Positions 42,765 through 50,471 are shown, numbered from the stretch's first letter. The stretch: DNA of 64,000 nt from Streptacidiphilus jeojiense (GCF_000719095.1 NZ_JOEH01000036.1:3349-67348), one strand, 5' to 3'. Notes: a model not told the origin generated them from the letters alone. Made by a program: numbers and translations.

Positions 42765-42787
42765 TCAATATGTATCATACATATTGA
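42765..42787. promoter_or_regulatory. Perfect 23-bp palindromic MarR operator
   Basis: TCAATATGTAT and ATACATATTGA flank a single central C between the divergent MFS and marR genes. The AT-rich palindrome stands out in this GC-rich context and is the likely binding site of the MarR protein. Confidence 0.75.
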
Positions 42788-42881
42788 GTGTATGAGCCAT
42801 CCCTCATGCATGGAACACAATGATCGGGCAGTGTCGGAACGCCTGGGACGAGGCGGCACACCGGCACGGAGAGGCAAGGCC

Positions 42882-43379
42882 ATGGCCACACCCACCGACG
42901 AGGTCGAGTTCGAGCAGATGCTGCTCAGCCGGCACGGCCTGCAGTCCCCCGGCGCGCGGTTCGCCGGCCGGGTCCTGGACAAGAGCGCGTACATCCTGCT
43001 GAGCCGGATCCGGCTGCAGGGGCCGATGTCGATCGGCGAGTTGAGCGAGGCCTTCGACCTGGACGCCTCCACCCTCAACCGGCAGACCGGCGCGGCGATG
43101 CGCGCCGGCCTGGTGGAACGCATCGCCGACCCGGCCGGCGGCATGGCGCGCAAGTTCCGCACCACCCCGCTCGGGGAGGAGATGCTGGAGCGGGACCGCG
43201 TCCAGAACATCCGCTCCCTGGACGCGGTCATGGCCGACTGGACCGACGCCGAGATCGCCGCCTTCGCCGCCCAGCTGCGTCGCTTCAACGCCGGCATCGA
43301 GCGGCTCGGCGGAAGGGTCTGGCCCCGGCCGGAACACCGGGCGGGCGCGGAGCCGGCACCGCTGCCCAGCGCGATCTAG
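42882..43379 (+). CDS. MarR family transcriptional regulator
   Basis: A 165-residue regulator. The winged helix reads LSRIRLQGPMSIGELSEAFDLDASTLNRQTGAAMRAGLVERIADPAGGMARKF; flanking helices form the dimer interface. The ATG at 42882 is supported by a GGAGAGGCAAGG leader; earlier in-frame ATGs (for example 42810) would add an unrelated N-terminus. The stop TAG uses the TA at 43377-43378 where the IS630 element inserted; the same stop existed before insertion because the target was CTAG. It is divergent from the MFS exporter. Confidence 0.85.
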   Translation: MATPTDEVEFEQMLLSRHGLQSPGARFAGRVLDKSAYILLSRIRLQGPMSIGELSEAFDLDASTLNRQTGAAMRAGLVERIADPAGGMARKFRTTPLGEEMLERDRVQNIRSLDAVMADWTDAEIAAFAAQLRRFNAGIERLGGRVWPRPEHRAGAEPAPLPSAI

Positions 43380-43427
43380 TGCTTTGACCGGGATGGTTCG
43401 CCGGGTTGGTGCTGCTGGCGGTTGGAT

Positions 43428-44573
43428 GTGCGGTGGCGTCCGTTGATCCGACCGTTGGGGGTGTGGTGGCAGAGCCGCAGGTTGACCGACCAGGAAGGGC
43501 AGAAGCTGCAGCAGATCGTGCGTCGGGGCAGCACCAGTTCGGTGCGGTACCGGCGCGCGATGATGCTGCTGGCCTCGGCCGGCGGGAACCGGGTCCCGGT
43601 GATCGCGCAACTGGTGCAGGCCGACGAGGACACCGTCCGCGACGTGATCCACCGGTTCAACGAGATCGGCCTGGCCGCCCTGGACCCTCGGTGGGCGGGA
43701 GGCCGTCCCCGCCTGCTCAGTCCTGACGACGAGGACTTCGTCGTCCAGACGGCCACCACCCGCCCGACCAAGCTCGGCCAGCCCTTCACCCGCTGGTCGA
43801 TCCGCAAACTCGCCGCCTACCTGCGGAAAGTCCACGGCCGCGTGATCCGGATCGGTCGCGAGGCGTTACGGTGCCTGCTCGCCCGCCGCGGCGTCACCTT
43901 CCAACGCACCAAGACCTGGAAGGAATCACCCGACCCCGACCGCGGCACCAAGCTCGACCGGATCGAGTATGTGCTGGAGCGCTTCCCCGACCGGGTATTC
44001 GCGTTCGACGAGTTCGGTCCGCTCGGCATCCGCCCCACCGCCGGGTCTGGCTGGGCACCCGCCGGCCATCCCGAGCGGCACCCCGCGACCTACCACCGCA
44101 CCCACGGCGTCCGCTACTTCCATGGCTGCTACTCGATCAGCGACGACACCCTCTGGGGCATCAACCGCCGCAAGAAGGGAGCCAACAACACCCTGGCCGC
44201 CCTCAGGTCGATCCGCGCGGCCCGCCCGGACGGCGCCCCGATCTACGTCGTCCTGAACAACCTGTCCGCCCACAAAGGCGAGACGATCCGGCGCTGGGCG
44301 AAGAAGAACCGCGTCGAGTTGTGCTTCACCCCGACCTACGCGTCCTGGGCCAATCCGATCGAGGCCCACTTCGGACCGCTGCGGCAGTTCACGATTGCGA
44401 ACTCGAACCACCGCAACCACACTGTCCAGACCCGGGCCCTGCACGCCTACCTGCGCTGGCGCAACAAGAACGCACGCCACCCCGACCTGCTGGCCGCCCA
44501 GCGCCGCGAGCGCGCTCGCATCCGCAGCGAGAAGGGCATCCGCTGGGGCGGACGAGCGCGCATGGCGGCCTGA
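43428..44573 (+). CDS. IS630-family transposase, catalytic Asp replaced by Asn
   Basis: About 381 residues: N-terminal helix-turn-helix regions (about 15-110), then a DDE domain. FAFDEFGPLG carries the first Asp (about 189), NPIEAHFG the final Glu (about 303). The second acidic residue, usually in V-x-LDNLSAHK, is Asn here (VVLNNLSAHKG, about 266; AAC instead of GAC). That should inactivate cleavage, so the copy is probably dead although the frame is intact. The start is uncertain (TTG 43422 or GTG 43428). Its TGA is directly adjacent to the stop of the small minus-strand gene. Confidence 0.85.
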   Translation: MRWRPLIRPLGVWWQSRRLTDQEGQKLQQIVRRGSTSSVRYRRAMMLLASAGGNRVPVIAQLVQADEDTVRDVIHRFNEIGLAALDPRWAGGRPRLLSPDDEDFVVQTATTRPTKLGQPFTRWSIRKLAAYLRKVHGRVIRIGREALRCLLARRGVTFQRTKTWKESPDPDRGTKLDRIEYVLERFPDRVFAFDEFGPLGIRPTAGSGWAPAGHPERHPATYHRTHGVRYFHGCYSISDDTLWGINRRKKGANNTLAALRSIRAARPDGAPIYVVLNNLSAHKGETIRRWAKKNRVELCFTPTYASWANPIEAHFGPLRQFTIANSNHRNHTVQTRALHAYLRWRNKNARHPDLLAAQRRERARIRSEKGIRWGGRARMAA

Positions 44574-44813
44574 TCACTCACTGACGTTCAAGGTCGCGCA
44601 GTCCACGACCCCCAGCTCGGACAGCACCGCCCGAAGCCGATCCAGTGCCGCAGCAGGGTCCGAGTCCTCTTCGATTTCGAGGTCAAGATGGCAGCGACCC
44701 ATGCCGCTGCCCGCGCCGGTGACCTCGCCGTCGAGCTCGAACGCCGCCTCCAAAACCTCCTCGACCTCGTCACGATCGATCGGCAGCCCCACGAACACGA
44801 TCTCAACGAACAC
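44574..44813 (-). CDS. Small acidic protein carried inside the IS630 element
   Basis: A 79-residue protein that I do not recognise by function. It reads EIVFVGLPIDRDEVEEVLEAA, then GEVTGAGSGMGRCHLDLEIEE, an alpha/beta pattern of a small ferredoxin-like fold. The GTG at 44813 has GGGAGG 6 bp upstream. It lies inside the inverted repeats, tail to tail with the transposase (no bases between the stops), so it appears to be a passenger gene. Similar small proteins occur elsewhere in Streptomyces, as far as I recall. Confidence 0.6.
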   Translation of the reverse strand: MFVEIVFVGLPIDRDEVEEVLEAAFELDGEVTGAGSGMGRCHLDLEIEEDSDPAAALDRLRAVLSELGVVDCATLNVSE

Positions 44814-44855
44814 CCCGGTCCTCCCTCTCAACCCGGCGAACCATAGCGGTCACAG

Positions 44856-45401
44856 CTAGGTCCAGGCCGGTTCGAAGCCGGTGCTGGGGGCCAGGACGTC
44901 CTCGTCGTCCTCGTCGAAGAGTCCGCAGGTCTCCGTCTCGATCCGGCGGCTCAGCAGGCCATGCAGGAACTCGACCGCGCCCAGGGCATGCGGCTCGTAG
45001 AACCAGCTGCGTGGATTCCAGGCGACCACGGTCCAGTCGTCGGGCTCGCCGACGGTGAGCCAGCAGAAGTACGCGCCGTTGTCGAGCCCGGCCCAGGGGA
45101 GCAGGCCGCCCGGTTCCGGGTGGAACGGGTAGGGGCACTTCTCCGGGTTGTGCTTGCGGAAGGAGGACTCCCGAATGAGGATGCGATCGGCCTGCTCCTG
45201 CAGCAGGTTGCGCTCGCCGAACGGCGTCAGTGGCGCGATGAAGTCGGCGAACAGGCCATAGCCGTAGCGCGTCACCAGGGTCTTGAAGTCGGCTGGGAGG
45301 CCGAGGCCGAGGGCCGCCTCGACCGCCGACCAGTCGCCGGTCGCGCAGACCGGGGCGGATGGCGGCGGTGCGAGGCGGAGCAGGTCGTCGATCGCGGTCA
45401 T
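44856..45401 (-). CDS. SMI1/KNR4 (SUKH) family protein
   Basis: A 181-residue SUKH-fold protein: LGLGLPADFKTLVTRYGYGLFADFIAPL near residues 30-58 is the hallmark N-terminal motif, followed by LLPWAGLDNGAYFCWLTVGEPDDW. SUKH proteins often act as immunity proteins for contact-dependent or polymorphic toxins; no toxin gene is visible nearby. Its TAG stop overlaps the TA used by the IS630 element, which separates it from marR. Confidence 0.85.
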   Translation of the reverse strand: MTAIDDLLRLAPPPSAPVCATGDWSAVEAALGLGLPADFKTLVTRYGYGLFADFIAPLTPFGERNLLQEQADRILIRESSFRKHNPEKCPYPFHPEPGGLLPWAGLDNGAYFCWLTVGEPDDWTVVAWNPRSWFYEPHALGAVEFLHGLLSRRIETETCGLFDEDDEDVLAPSTGFEPAWT

Positions 45402-45461
45402 GGCCCGGAGCCTAGCGCCGTGCCGGGCGTCGCAACCCGGTGGACCTATCCGGCCACAGCA

Positions 45462-45688
45462 CTAGCCCAGGCGCAGGACGGTCTCCTCGATCTCGGCCTT
45501 CCGCGCGGACGCGTAGGAGACCTCGGTGCCGATCACCGCGAAGCCCGCCCTGCGCAGCACCGCGAGCGATCCGGCGTTGTCGCTCGCCGCGCGGGCGTAC
45601 AGCGGCCGGGCCGACACCGCGTCCAGGAGAAGGGCGAGCGCCCGGCCGGCAACCCCCGCCCCCAGACCGTGCGGTCGATCCAGAAGTT
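45462..45688 (-). pseudogene. GNAT acetyltransferase, C-terminal part (split by TnpB element)
   Basis: The minus-strand sequence begins FWIDRTVWGRG, the acetyl-CoA-binding strand/loop of GNAT enzymes, then shifts frame by one base in a G run. It continues VAGRALALLLDAVSARPLYARAASDNAGSLAVLRRAGF to TAG 45462. Together with 47224-47475 it makes a complete small acetyltransferase (ATEVT joined to FWIDR). Thus the gene carries an IS insertion and a separate one-base deletion in the GGGGG stretch. Confidence 0.8.
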
Positions 45689-45850
45689 GACATCCTCCCC
45701 TCCCTGAAGGGAGGGGATTCCTACCTCACGCTGCCTGACGGTCCTGCGGGCTGTCGGGACTTCCACGATCAACGGTAGCCGGGTAGAGACCAGCCCGGAC
45801 GAGCATCACGCGCGCGGAGTTCTTGTCCCTCGGGGAGACGGTGCCGCACG
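45689..45850 (-). ncRNA. Putative omega/reRNA at the tnpB 3' end
   Basis: In IS605-type elements the guide RNA scaffold derives from the tnpB 3' end and the element's right end, with the guide coming from the flanking DNA. Here that would be the region from within the last codons of tnpB through the hairpin 45697-45716 to the boundary near 45689, with the guide read from the GNAT sequence below 45689. Position is by analogy; no consensus was tested. Confidence 0.35.
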
Positions 45851-46955
45851 AGGTGCACGTATACGTTCTCTCGGAAAGAAGCAGGCGGTGCTTGGCTCTC
45901 ACACCGCAGTGCGCGCAGTCCATCGTGGTGAACGCCGGATTCACCAGATGCACGGTCCGTCCGTGCTTGCGGCCCATCTCGATCAGGGCCCTCTTCGTCG
46001 CACCGATGGCAGCGTCGGCGGCCTTGCGGGCCATGGTGGACTTGGCGAGGAACTTCGGCTTGAAGTCCTCCACCGCCAGCGCGTCATGGTCGCAGACGAC
46101 CTGCTTGGCCCACTTGCGGGCCGTGTCCTGACGCTGCCGTGCGACCTTCTTGTGTAGCTTCGCGGTCTGCTTCCTGGCCGCGCGGTAGCCCTTCGATCCC
46201 GACTTGCCCTTGGGTGGCTTCCGGCGGGCCATCATCCGCTGGTAGCGGGCGAGTTTCGCGGCAGCGGTCTTGCCGTGTTCCGGGTGCGGGAGGTCGTGGG
46301 CGTCGCTGGTGGTGGTCGCGGTCTCCTTCACGCCCCAGTCGATACCGATGACCGCGCCGGTCGCGGGCAGCGGCTGCACCTCGGCGGCGGCGACGAACGA
46401 GCAGTACCAGTGTCCGACGCTGTCGCGGTACACGCGCACCGACGTGGGGTCGGATGGCAGGTCTCGCGACCACACCACCGTCAGCACGATGCCGCCCGCG
46501 AGGTGCAGCCTGCCGTCCTTGATGCGGAAGCCACGCCGGGTGTAGTTCAGCGACGGCCGCGCCTCGCGCTTCTTCTTGTAGCCGGGCATCCCGGCGCGCT
46601 GCTTGACGGGCAGTCGGGCCTTGACGTCCTTGATGGCCTTGGCGCGGGACTTCGCGAAGTCCCGGATCAGCTGCTGCTGCGGCACGGAACTGCCCTCCCG
46701 CAACCACGACATGGCGGCGCGGGCTTCGGTGAGCATCTTGTCGAGCTGCGCCGGACCGCACGTCAGCTTTTCCGCACCCTCGGAGAGTGCCCCGTTGGCG
46801 GCGTGGACCTGCTTGGACTTGGCAACCGACTCGTTCCAGATCCACCGGCACCGGTCCCACTCCGCTTCGAGCAGTGTGAGTGCGGTCGCCGACACGCGGA
46901 GCCGGTAGGTGTACCGGGCGTGCCCGGCATCCTCCGTCCCGCGTGGTGTCGTCAT
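45726..46955 (-). CDS. tnpB: RNA-guided endonuclease TnpB
   Basis: A 409-residue TnpB. The RuvC-like triad is complete: Asp206 in GIDWGVKE, Glu296 in VEDFKPKF, Asp377 in PRDKNSARV. A zinc ribbon sits between the last two (C347-x2-C350 and C367-x2-C370). The N-terminal region (about 15-195) is the OrfB helix-turn-helix/WED part, and a basic Lys/Arg-rich bridge lies at 240-285. TnpB proteins cut DNA at guide-matching sites next to a short target-adjacent motif. All catalytic residues are intact, so it may be active. The start codon is 29 bp from the divergent RHH gene. Confidence 0.92.
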   Translation of the reverse strand: MTTPRGTEDAGHARYTYRLRVSATALTLLEAEWDRCRWIWNESVAKSKQVHAANGALSEGAEKLTCGPAQLDKMLTEARAAMSWLREGSSVPQQQLIRDFAKSRAKAIKDVKARLPVKQRAGMPGYKKKREARPSLNYTRRGFRIKDGRLHLAGGIVLTVVWSRDLPSDPTSVRVYRDSVGHWYCSFVAAAEVQPLPATGAVIGIDWGVKETATTTSDAHDLPHPEHGKTAAAKLARYQRMMARRKPPKGKSGSKGYRAARKQTAKLHKKVARQRQDTARKWAKQVVCDHDALAVEDFKPKFLAKSTMARKAADAAIGATKRALIEMGRKHGRTVHLVNPAFTTMDCAHCGVRAKHRLLLSERTYTCTSCGTVSPRDKNSARVMLVRAGLYPATVDRGSPDSPQDRQAA

Positions 46956-46984
46956 GCTGTCAGTTTAGTGTCTACGCTGGATGG

Positions 46985-47143
46985 ATGGATGATGAAAAGC
47001 GCATCACACTGCGGCTTCCTCAAGACCTTCACGAATGGCTTGCCGCGCAGGCCAAGGCTGCCCGGCGGTCCCTCAACTCCGAGATCGTGCACCGCCTGGA
47101 GGTCGAGCGCGGCACCGTGGTGGCAGACGACGAATCGCCCTGA
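46985..47143 (+). CDS. Arc-type ribbon-helix-helix protein
   Basis: A 52-residue protein, KRITLRLPQDLHEWLAAQAKAARRSLNSEIVHRLE, an almost minimal Arc/MetJ ribbon-helix-helix DNA-binding domain with an acidic tail. The ATG at 46985 lies 29 bp from the divergent tnpB start, inside the element. It is well placed to bind the shared promoter and regulate tnpB. An antitoxin-like ancestry is possible, but there is no toxin gene. Confidence 0.8.
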   Translation: MDDEKRITLRLPQDLHEWLAAQAKAARRSLNSEIVHRLEVERGTVVADDESP

Positions 47144-47223
47144 CGGCGATTCCTCTCTCCCGGCCCTGCTCCGCAGGAGCCCGATTCCTCCCCGGCCTGA
47201 AGGCCGGGGCATCCTCGGAGGTA

Positions 47224-47475
47224 TCAGGTGACCTCGGTGGCGCCGTCGACGACGAAGGCACCGACGCTGCCGACCAGGCGTCCGCCCAGCGTGACCGCCA
47301 GCGAGGTGACGTCGGGCGAGGCACGCACCTTGGCCATGTGGCGGTCGAACGCCGCCCGGTCGTCCGGGTCCTCGGCCGTGAAGGCCGCCATCCGGACCGA
47401 CTCGGGGTCACGCATCTGATCGAACAACGCGTCCAGATCGGCGTCCTCGATCGGCCGCAGTGCCACGTCCGCCAC
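47224..47475 (-). pseudogene. GNAT acetyltransferase, N-terminal part (split by TnpB element)
   Basis: From the GTG at 47475 (GAGGGGGA upstream) 82 residues of a GNAT enzyme follow: VALRPIEDADLDALFDQMRDPES through VTLGGRLVGSVGAFVVDGATEVT. It breaks at the insertion site, where the next codon becomes a stop. The continuation lies at 45462-45688. Confidence 0.8.
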
Positions 47476-47502
47476 CGGTGTCCCCCTCGCCCCGCTCCGG
47501 CC

Positions 47503-47538
47503 GGTCCGCCCGGTCCGCCCGGTCCGCCCGGTCCGCCG
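47503..47538. repeat. 9-bp tandem repeat (CGGTCCGCC)
   Basis: About four consecutive copies of CGGTCCGCC lie between the broken GNAT gene and the chitosanase gene, just upstream of the GNAT start on the minus strand. Confidence 0.8.
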
Positions 47539-47564
47539 GACGAAGCTACCAGCGGGCGGTCCGG

Positions 47565-48422
47565 TCAGTTCTTGATGGTGTAACTGTCGCCGTAGGTCTT
47601 CCAGGTCAGCGGCGGGTTGAGGTCCAGGTTGCCGGCCTTGAGGAAGACCCGCTGCTCGGTGTCGACCCGGCTGGTGTCGTCATGGGCGGCCTCGGTGAGC
47701 ATGGCGGCCTTGCGGGCGTCCAGGAAGGCGTTGAGGTAGGTGGTCTCGTTGCCGCCCTGGGCGGGGGTCTTGGCCTTCTTCAGGGCGGCCTTGCGGATCC
47801 CGCCGAAGCTGGTGGGGTCGTCCCCGGGGCCGTGCATGACGATGGCGTCGTAGTAGATGAACTGGCCCAGCGCGTGCAGCCCGTCCGCCTCGGCCTGCTG
47901 GACGGCGGGGTTGAAGTAGACCCGGTCGCGCTCGTTGTCCTGCGCGGTCTGGAAGACGGTGTCCTTGGCGGCGGTCTTCCAGGCGTTGACGAAGGCGGTG
48001 CCCAGGCCGGCGTGCGAGTCGGTGCCGTTGACCTTCTTCAGCGCGGGCAGGTACTTGGCGAGCGGGTTGCCCGGCTCGGCGGCGGTGTAGGCCTGGACGA
48101 GTTCGAGCATGTCCCCGGTGCCCGAGCAGAACCCGATGATGCCGGCGGTGTAGCCGCGGCCGTCGCCGATGTCCTCGATGTACTTGTACTGGGCCTTCCA
48201 GTCGAGCGAGGAGTTCTCGGCGCTGGAGACGAGCTCCATCGCTATCTCCTTCTTGTGCGCGTCGGTGAGGTTCACCCCGCTGGCAGCCGTGGCCTTCGGC
48301 GTGGTCGAGGCCATCGCCTGGACACCGGCGAAGCTGAGCGCGCCGGCGGCGGTCAGGGCGGTGGCGGCGAGCAGGGTGCGTCGGCCCAGGCGCGCGGAGC
48401 GCCGGTGGTTGGACTGCGTCAT
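47565..48422 (-). CDS. csn: Chitosanase, glycoside hydrolase family 46
   Basis: A 285-residue secreted enzyme that hydrolyses beta-1,4 bonds in chitosan. The signal peptide (residues 1-38) has an RLGRRTLLAAT twin-arginine-like motif. The mature part starts near residue 45 and contains the two catalytic residues in their family spacing: Glu69 in SSAENSSLDW and Asp87 in IEDIGDGRGYTAGIIGF. FNPAVQQAEADGLHALGQFIYYDAIVMHGPG is also conserved. AGGAG lies 7 bp before the ATG at 48422. A palindrome 128 bp upstream resembles the CsnR-type operator of actinomycete chitosanase genes. Confidence 0.92.
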   Translation of the reverse strand: MTQSNHRRSARLGRRTLLAATALTAAGALSFAGVQAMASTTPKATAASGVNLTDAHKKEIAMELVSSAENSSLDWKAQYKYIEDIGDGRGYTAGIIGFCSGTGDMLELVQAYTAAEPGNPLAKYLPALKKVNGTDSHAGLGTAFVNAWKTAAKDTVFQTAQDNERDRVYFNPAVQQAEADGLHALGQFIYYDAIVMHGPGDDPTSFGGIRKAALKKAKTPAQGGNETTYLNAFLDARKAAMLTEAAHDDTSRVDTEQRVFLKAGNLDLNPPLTWKTYGDSYTIKN

Positions 48423-48549
48423 GGTCGTTCTCCTGGAGCGAGGGTGCGGGGCACGGCGATGGCGCGGGGACCCGGCGGGCCGTGCGGGGGTACGACCTGC
48501 CGGGTCGGCGGCCCGATGAGGGGATGTCAGCATCGGGACGGCGCAACCG

Positions 48550-48570
48550 AGTTAGGAAGGTTGCCTAACT
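48550..48570. promoter_or_regulatory. Palindromic operator AGTTAGG-N7-CCTAACT upstream of csn
   Basis: A perfect inverted repeat with 7-bp arms and a 7-bp centre lies upstream of the chitosanase gene. It resembles the GTTAGGAAA-type box described for chitosan-responsive CsnR (ROK family) in Streptomyces, from memory. Confidence 0.6.
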
Positions 48571-48719
48571 GGCTTGTCGGCGATCCTGCCGGGTTGAACC
48601 GATCCCGTCAATCCGCCCACCGCAGCCCTAACCGGACTTGCGGCGGCCCTGAGGTCCCCTTAAGGAAGCCGCCCCGGGGCCGGACGGAACGCCCCACGCC
48701 GCTCCCCCGTTGGAACGGT

Positions 48720-48956
48720 ATGAGCATCTTCGAAGTCCTGTTCGCCCCCGGTCGACGGCACGTCGAGGAGGAGAAGAACAGGCTCGAATGGACCCGCGAC
48801 GAGGAGGGCGACGGCACCCCGCACCGCGGGCCGATCGACCTGGACAGTGGTCACGTGGTCATCCGCACCCCCGACGAGGACCGGGATCAGCCGGATCCGG
48901 GAGCCGGCGCGCATCGAACACCTGCGCCAGGTGCGCCTGGTCACATAGGTGCATAG
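48720..48956 (+). CDS. DUF6191-like small protein
   Basis: A 78-residue protein beginning MSIFEVLFAPGRRHVEEEKNR and continuing LEWTRDEEGDG, then GPIDLDSGHVVIR, the pattern of a small conserved Streptomyces family (DUF6191) of unknown function. The C-terminal part is polar and disordered. The ribosome binding site is weak. It stands alone between the chitosanase and the PfpI/SDR pair. Confidence 0.7.
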   Translation: MSIFEVLFAPGRRHVEEEKNRLEWTRDEEGDGTPHRGPIDLDSGHVVIRTPDEDRDQPDPGAGAHRTPAPGAPGHIGA

Positions 48957-49044
48957 AGTGGGCGAAGGGGGATATTCGCGGCGGCGTGTCGGTTCATGGG
49001 TCATCCCGCCGAACCTGACGCACGTCCCGAAGGAGATCCTTCCG

Positions 49045-49740
49045 ATGGCCAAAGTGCTTTTCATCGTGAGCGGAGCCACCTACTGGGTGTTGAAGGACGG
49101 AACGAGGTACGCGACCGGGTACTGGGCCGAGGAGTTCGCCAACCCCTACAAGATCTTGACGGACGCCGGCCACGAGATCGTCGTCGCGACGCCGAACGGC
49201 GTGACCCCGAACGTCGACATGATGAGCCTGCGCCCCGAGATGGTCGGCGGAAACGACAACGCCCTGGAGTTGGAGGCCGTCATCCGCTCCGCTGAGGTGA
49301 TGCGCCGACCGCTGCAGCTCTCGGACGTCCGCCTCGAGGACTACGACGCGGTGTACCTGCCGGGCGGTCACGGTCCGATGTCCGACCTGGCCTGGGACGC
49401 CGATGCCGGACGGCTGCTGACCCAGCAACTGGCCTCGGGCAACCCGCTGTTCATCGTCTGCCACGCACCCGCCTCGATGCTGGCCACCAGGATCCACGGC
49501 GAGTCCCCATTCAAGGGCTTCAACGTCACCTGCTTCACCGACGAGGAGGAGGAAGGCGTCGGGCTGGCCTCCAGGGCGCCCTGGCTGCTGGAGACCGATC
49601 TGAAGGAGAAGGTCGGGGTCAACTTCAGCCGCGGCCCCGTCTGGAAGCCGTACATGGTCGAGGACCGCAACCTGGTCACCGGTCAGAACCCGGCCTCGGC
49701 TGCGGTCTTGGGCGACCGGATGCTGGAGATCCTCAGGTGA
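49045..49740 (+). CDS. DJ-1/PfpI (Hsp31-like) family protein
   Basis: A 231-residue class I glutamine-amidotransferase-like protein. The nucleophile elbow is FIVCHAPAS (Cys at about residue 140), with Glu and His partners expected in EEFANPYKIL and HAP. YDAVYLPGGHGPMSDL is typical of the Hsp31/YhbO branch, which acts as glyoxalase, deglycase or chaperone. GAAGGAGAT precedes the ATG at 49045. Its TGA overlaps the GTG of the SDR gene (GTGA), so both are co-translated. Confidence 0.87.
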   Translation: MAKVLFIVSGATYWVLKDGTRYATGYWAEEFANPYKILTDAGHEIVVATPNGVTPNVDMMSLRPEMVGGNDNALELEAVIRSAEVMRRPLQLSDVRLEDYDAVYLPGGHGPMSDLAWDADAGRLLTQQLASGNPLFIVCHAPASMLATRIHGESPFKGFNVTCFTDEEEEGVGLASRAPWLLETDLKEKVGVNFSRGPVWKPYMVEDRNLVTGQNPASAAVLGDRMLEILR

Positions 49741-50465
49741 CGACGGCGGGTTCAGACACCGTCCGGAAGGTCGCGATCATCACCGGTGCCGGCGGAGGCA
49801 TCGGCTCGGCCCTCGTCACCGCCTACCTCGGCCTCGGCTACGCCGTCGTGGCCACCAGTCGTGCCGTGCCGCGATCCGCGGATCCCCAACTGCTCGCCCT
49901 CAGCGCCGATCTGGCCGAGGCCGGTGCGGGCGAACGGATCGTTGCGGCGGCGATGGACCGGTTCGGTCGGATCGACACCCTGGTCAACTGCGCCGGCGTC
50001 TACATCGGCAAGCCGTTCACCGACTACACGGACGAGGACTTCGACCGGATCGTCGGCGTGAACCTGCGTGGATTCTTCACCGTCTCGCGCAGCGCCGTCG
50101 GGGCGATGGTCGCCCGCGGCGAAGGCGGCGGCCACCTGGTGAACATCTCCACCTCCCTGGTCGACCAGCCGGATGCGCAGGTCCCGTGCGCGCTGGCGTC
50201 GCTGACCAAGGGCGGCCTGAACGCGGTCACCAGGGAGTTGGCGATCGAGCTCGCGGGGCACGGCATCCGCGTGAACACCGTCTCGCTCGGCGTCGTCCGG
50301 ACTCCGATGAACCCGGAGGCGACACCCGAGCTCAAGGCCCGCCATCCGCTGGGGCGGATGGCGGAGGTCGACGACGTCGTCCAGGCCATCACCTACCTCG
50401 AGCAGGCGTCCTTCGTCACCGGCGAGATCCTGCACGTGGACGGCGGCCAGAGCGCCGGCCACTGA
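49737..50465 (+). CDS. SDR family protein lacking the catalytic Tyr
   Basis: A 242-residue short-chain dehydrogenase. The cofactor motif is TGAGGGIGSAL (about residues 16-26); VNCAGVY is the NNAG equivalent. In the active-site helix, where Y-x-x-x-K is expected, the sequence is ALASLTKGGLNAVTREL: Lys is present but the Tyr position is Ala. The Ser region reads NISTSLVDQ. This pattern occurs in a subgroup of SDRs, so it is probably not a random mutation, but ordinary dehydrogenase chemistry is doubtful. It starts with GTG overlapping the DJ-1/PfpI stop and is convergent with the zinc transporter operon. Confidence 0.82.
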   Translation: MTTAGSDTVRKVAIITGAGGGIGSALVTAYLGLGYAVVATSRAVPRSADPQLLALSADLAEAGAGERIVAAAMDRFGRIDTLVNCAGVYIGKPFTDYTDEDFDRIVGVNLRGFFTVSRSAVGAMVARGEGGGHLVNISTSLVDQPDAQVPCALASLTKGGLNAVTRELAIELAGHGIRVNTVSLGVVRTPMNPEATPELKARHPLGRMAEVDDVVQAITYLEQASFVTGEILHVDGGQSAGH

Positions 50466-50471
50466 GCCCCC

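Larger units (their letters stand above)
43379..44856. mobile_element. IS630-family element, about 1.48 kb, between two TA dinucleotides
   Basis: The left end after TA (43377-43378) reads GTGCTTTGACCGGGATGGTT and continues CGCCGGGTTG. The right end, read on the minus strand before TA (44857-44858), reads GCTGTGACCGCTATGGTT and continues CGCCGGGTTG. The two ends match at about 25 of 28 aligned positions. TA duplication is diagnostic of IS630. Besides the transposase the element contains a small minus-strand gene (44574-44813). Removing it restores CTAG, a shared stop for marR and the SUKH gene. Confidence 0.75.
45689..47223. mobile_element. IS200/IS605-type element with TnpB and no TnpA
   Basis: Both ends carry an 8-bp GC hairpin with the same TGAA loop: CCCCTCCC-TGAA-GGGAGGGG (45697-45716) and CCCCGGCC-TGAA-GGCCGGGG (47190-47209), with GACATCCTCC and GCATCCTCGG outside. 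Such subterminal hairpins are recognised by TnpA of this superfamily. Only tnpB and a small divergent ribbon-helix-helix gene lie between, so movement would need TnpA in trans. The element splits a GNAT gene. Exact boundaries are uncertain by a few bases because these elements make no target duplication. Confidence 0.8.

Noticed and set aside
44858..44900. Possible tRNA T-arm (GGTTCGAA) in the SUKH gene 3' region
   Set aside because: No acceptor or anticodon arms can be folded around it.
47503..47538. CRISPR-like array
   Set aside because: Contiguous 9-bp repeats without spacers; no cas genes anywhere in the window.
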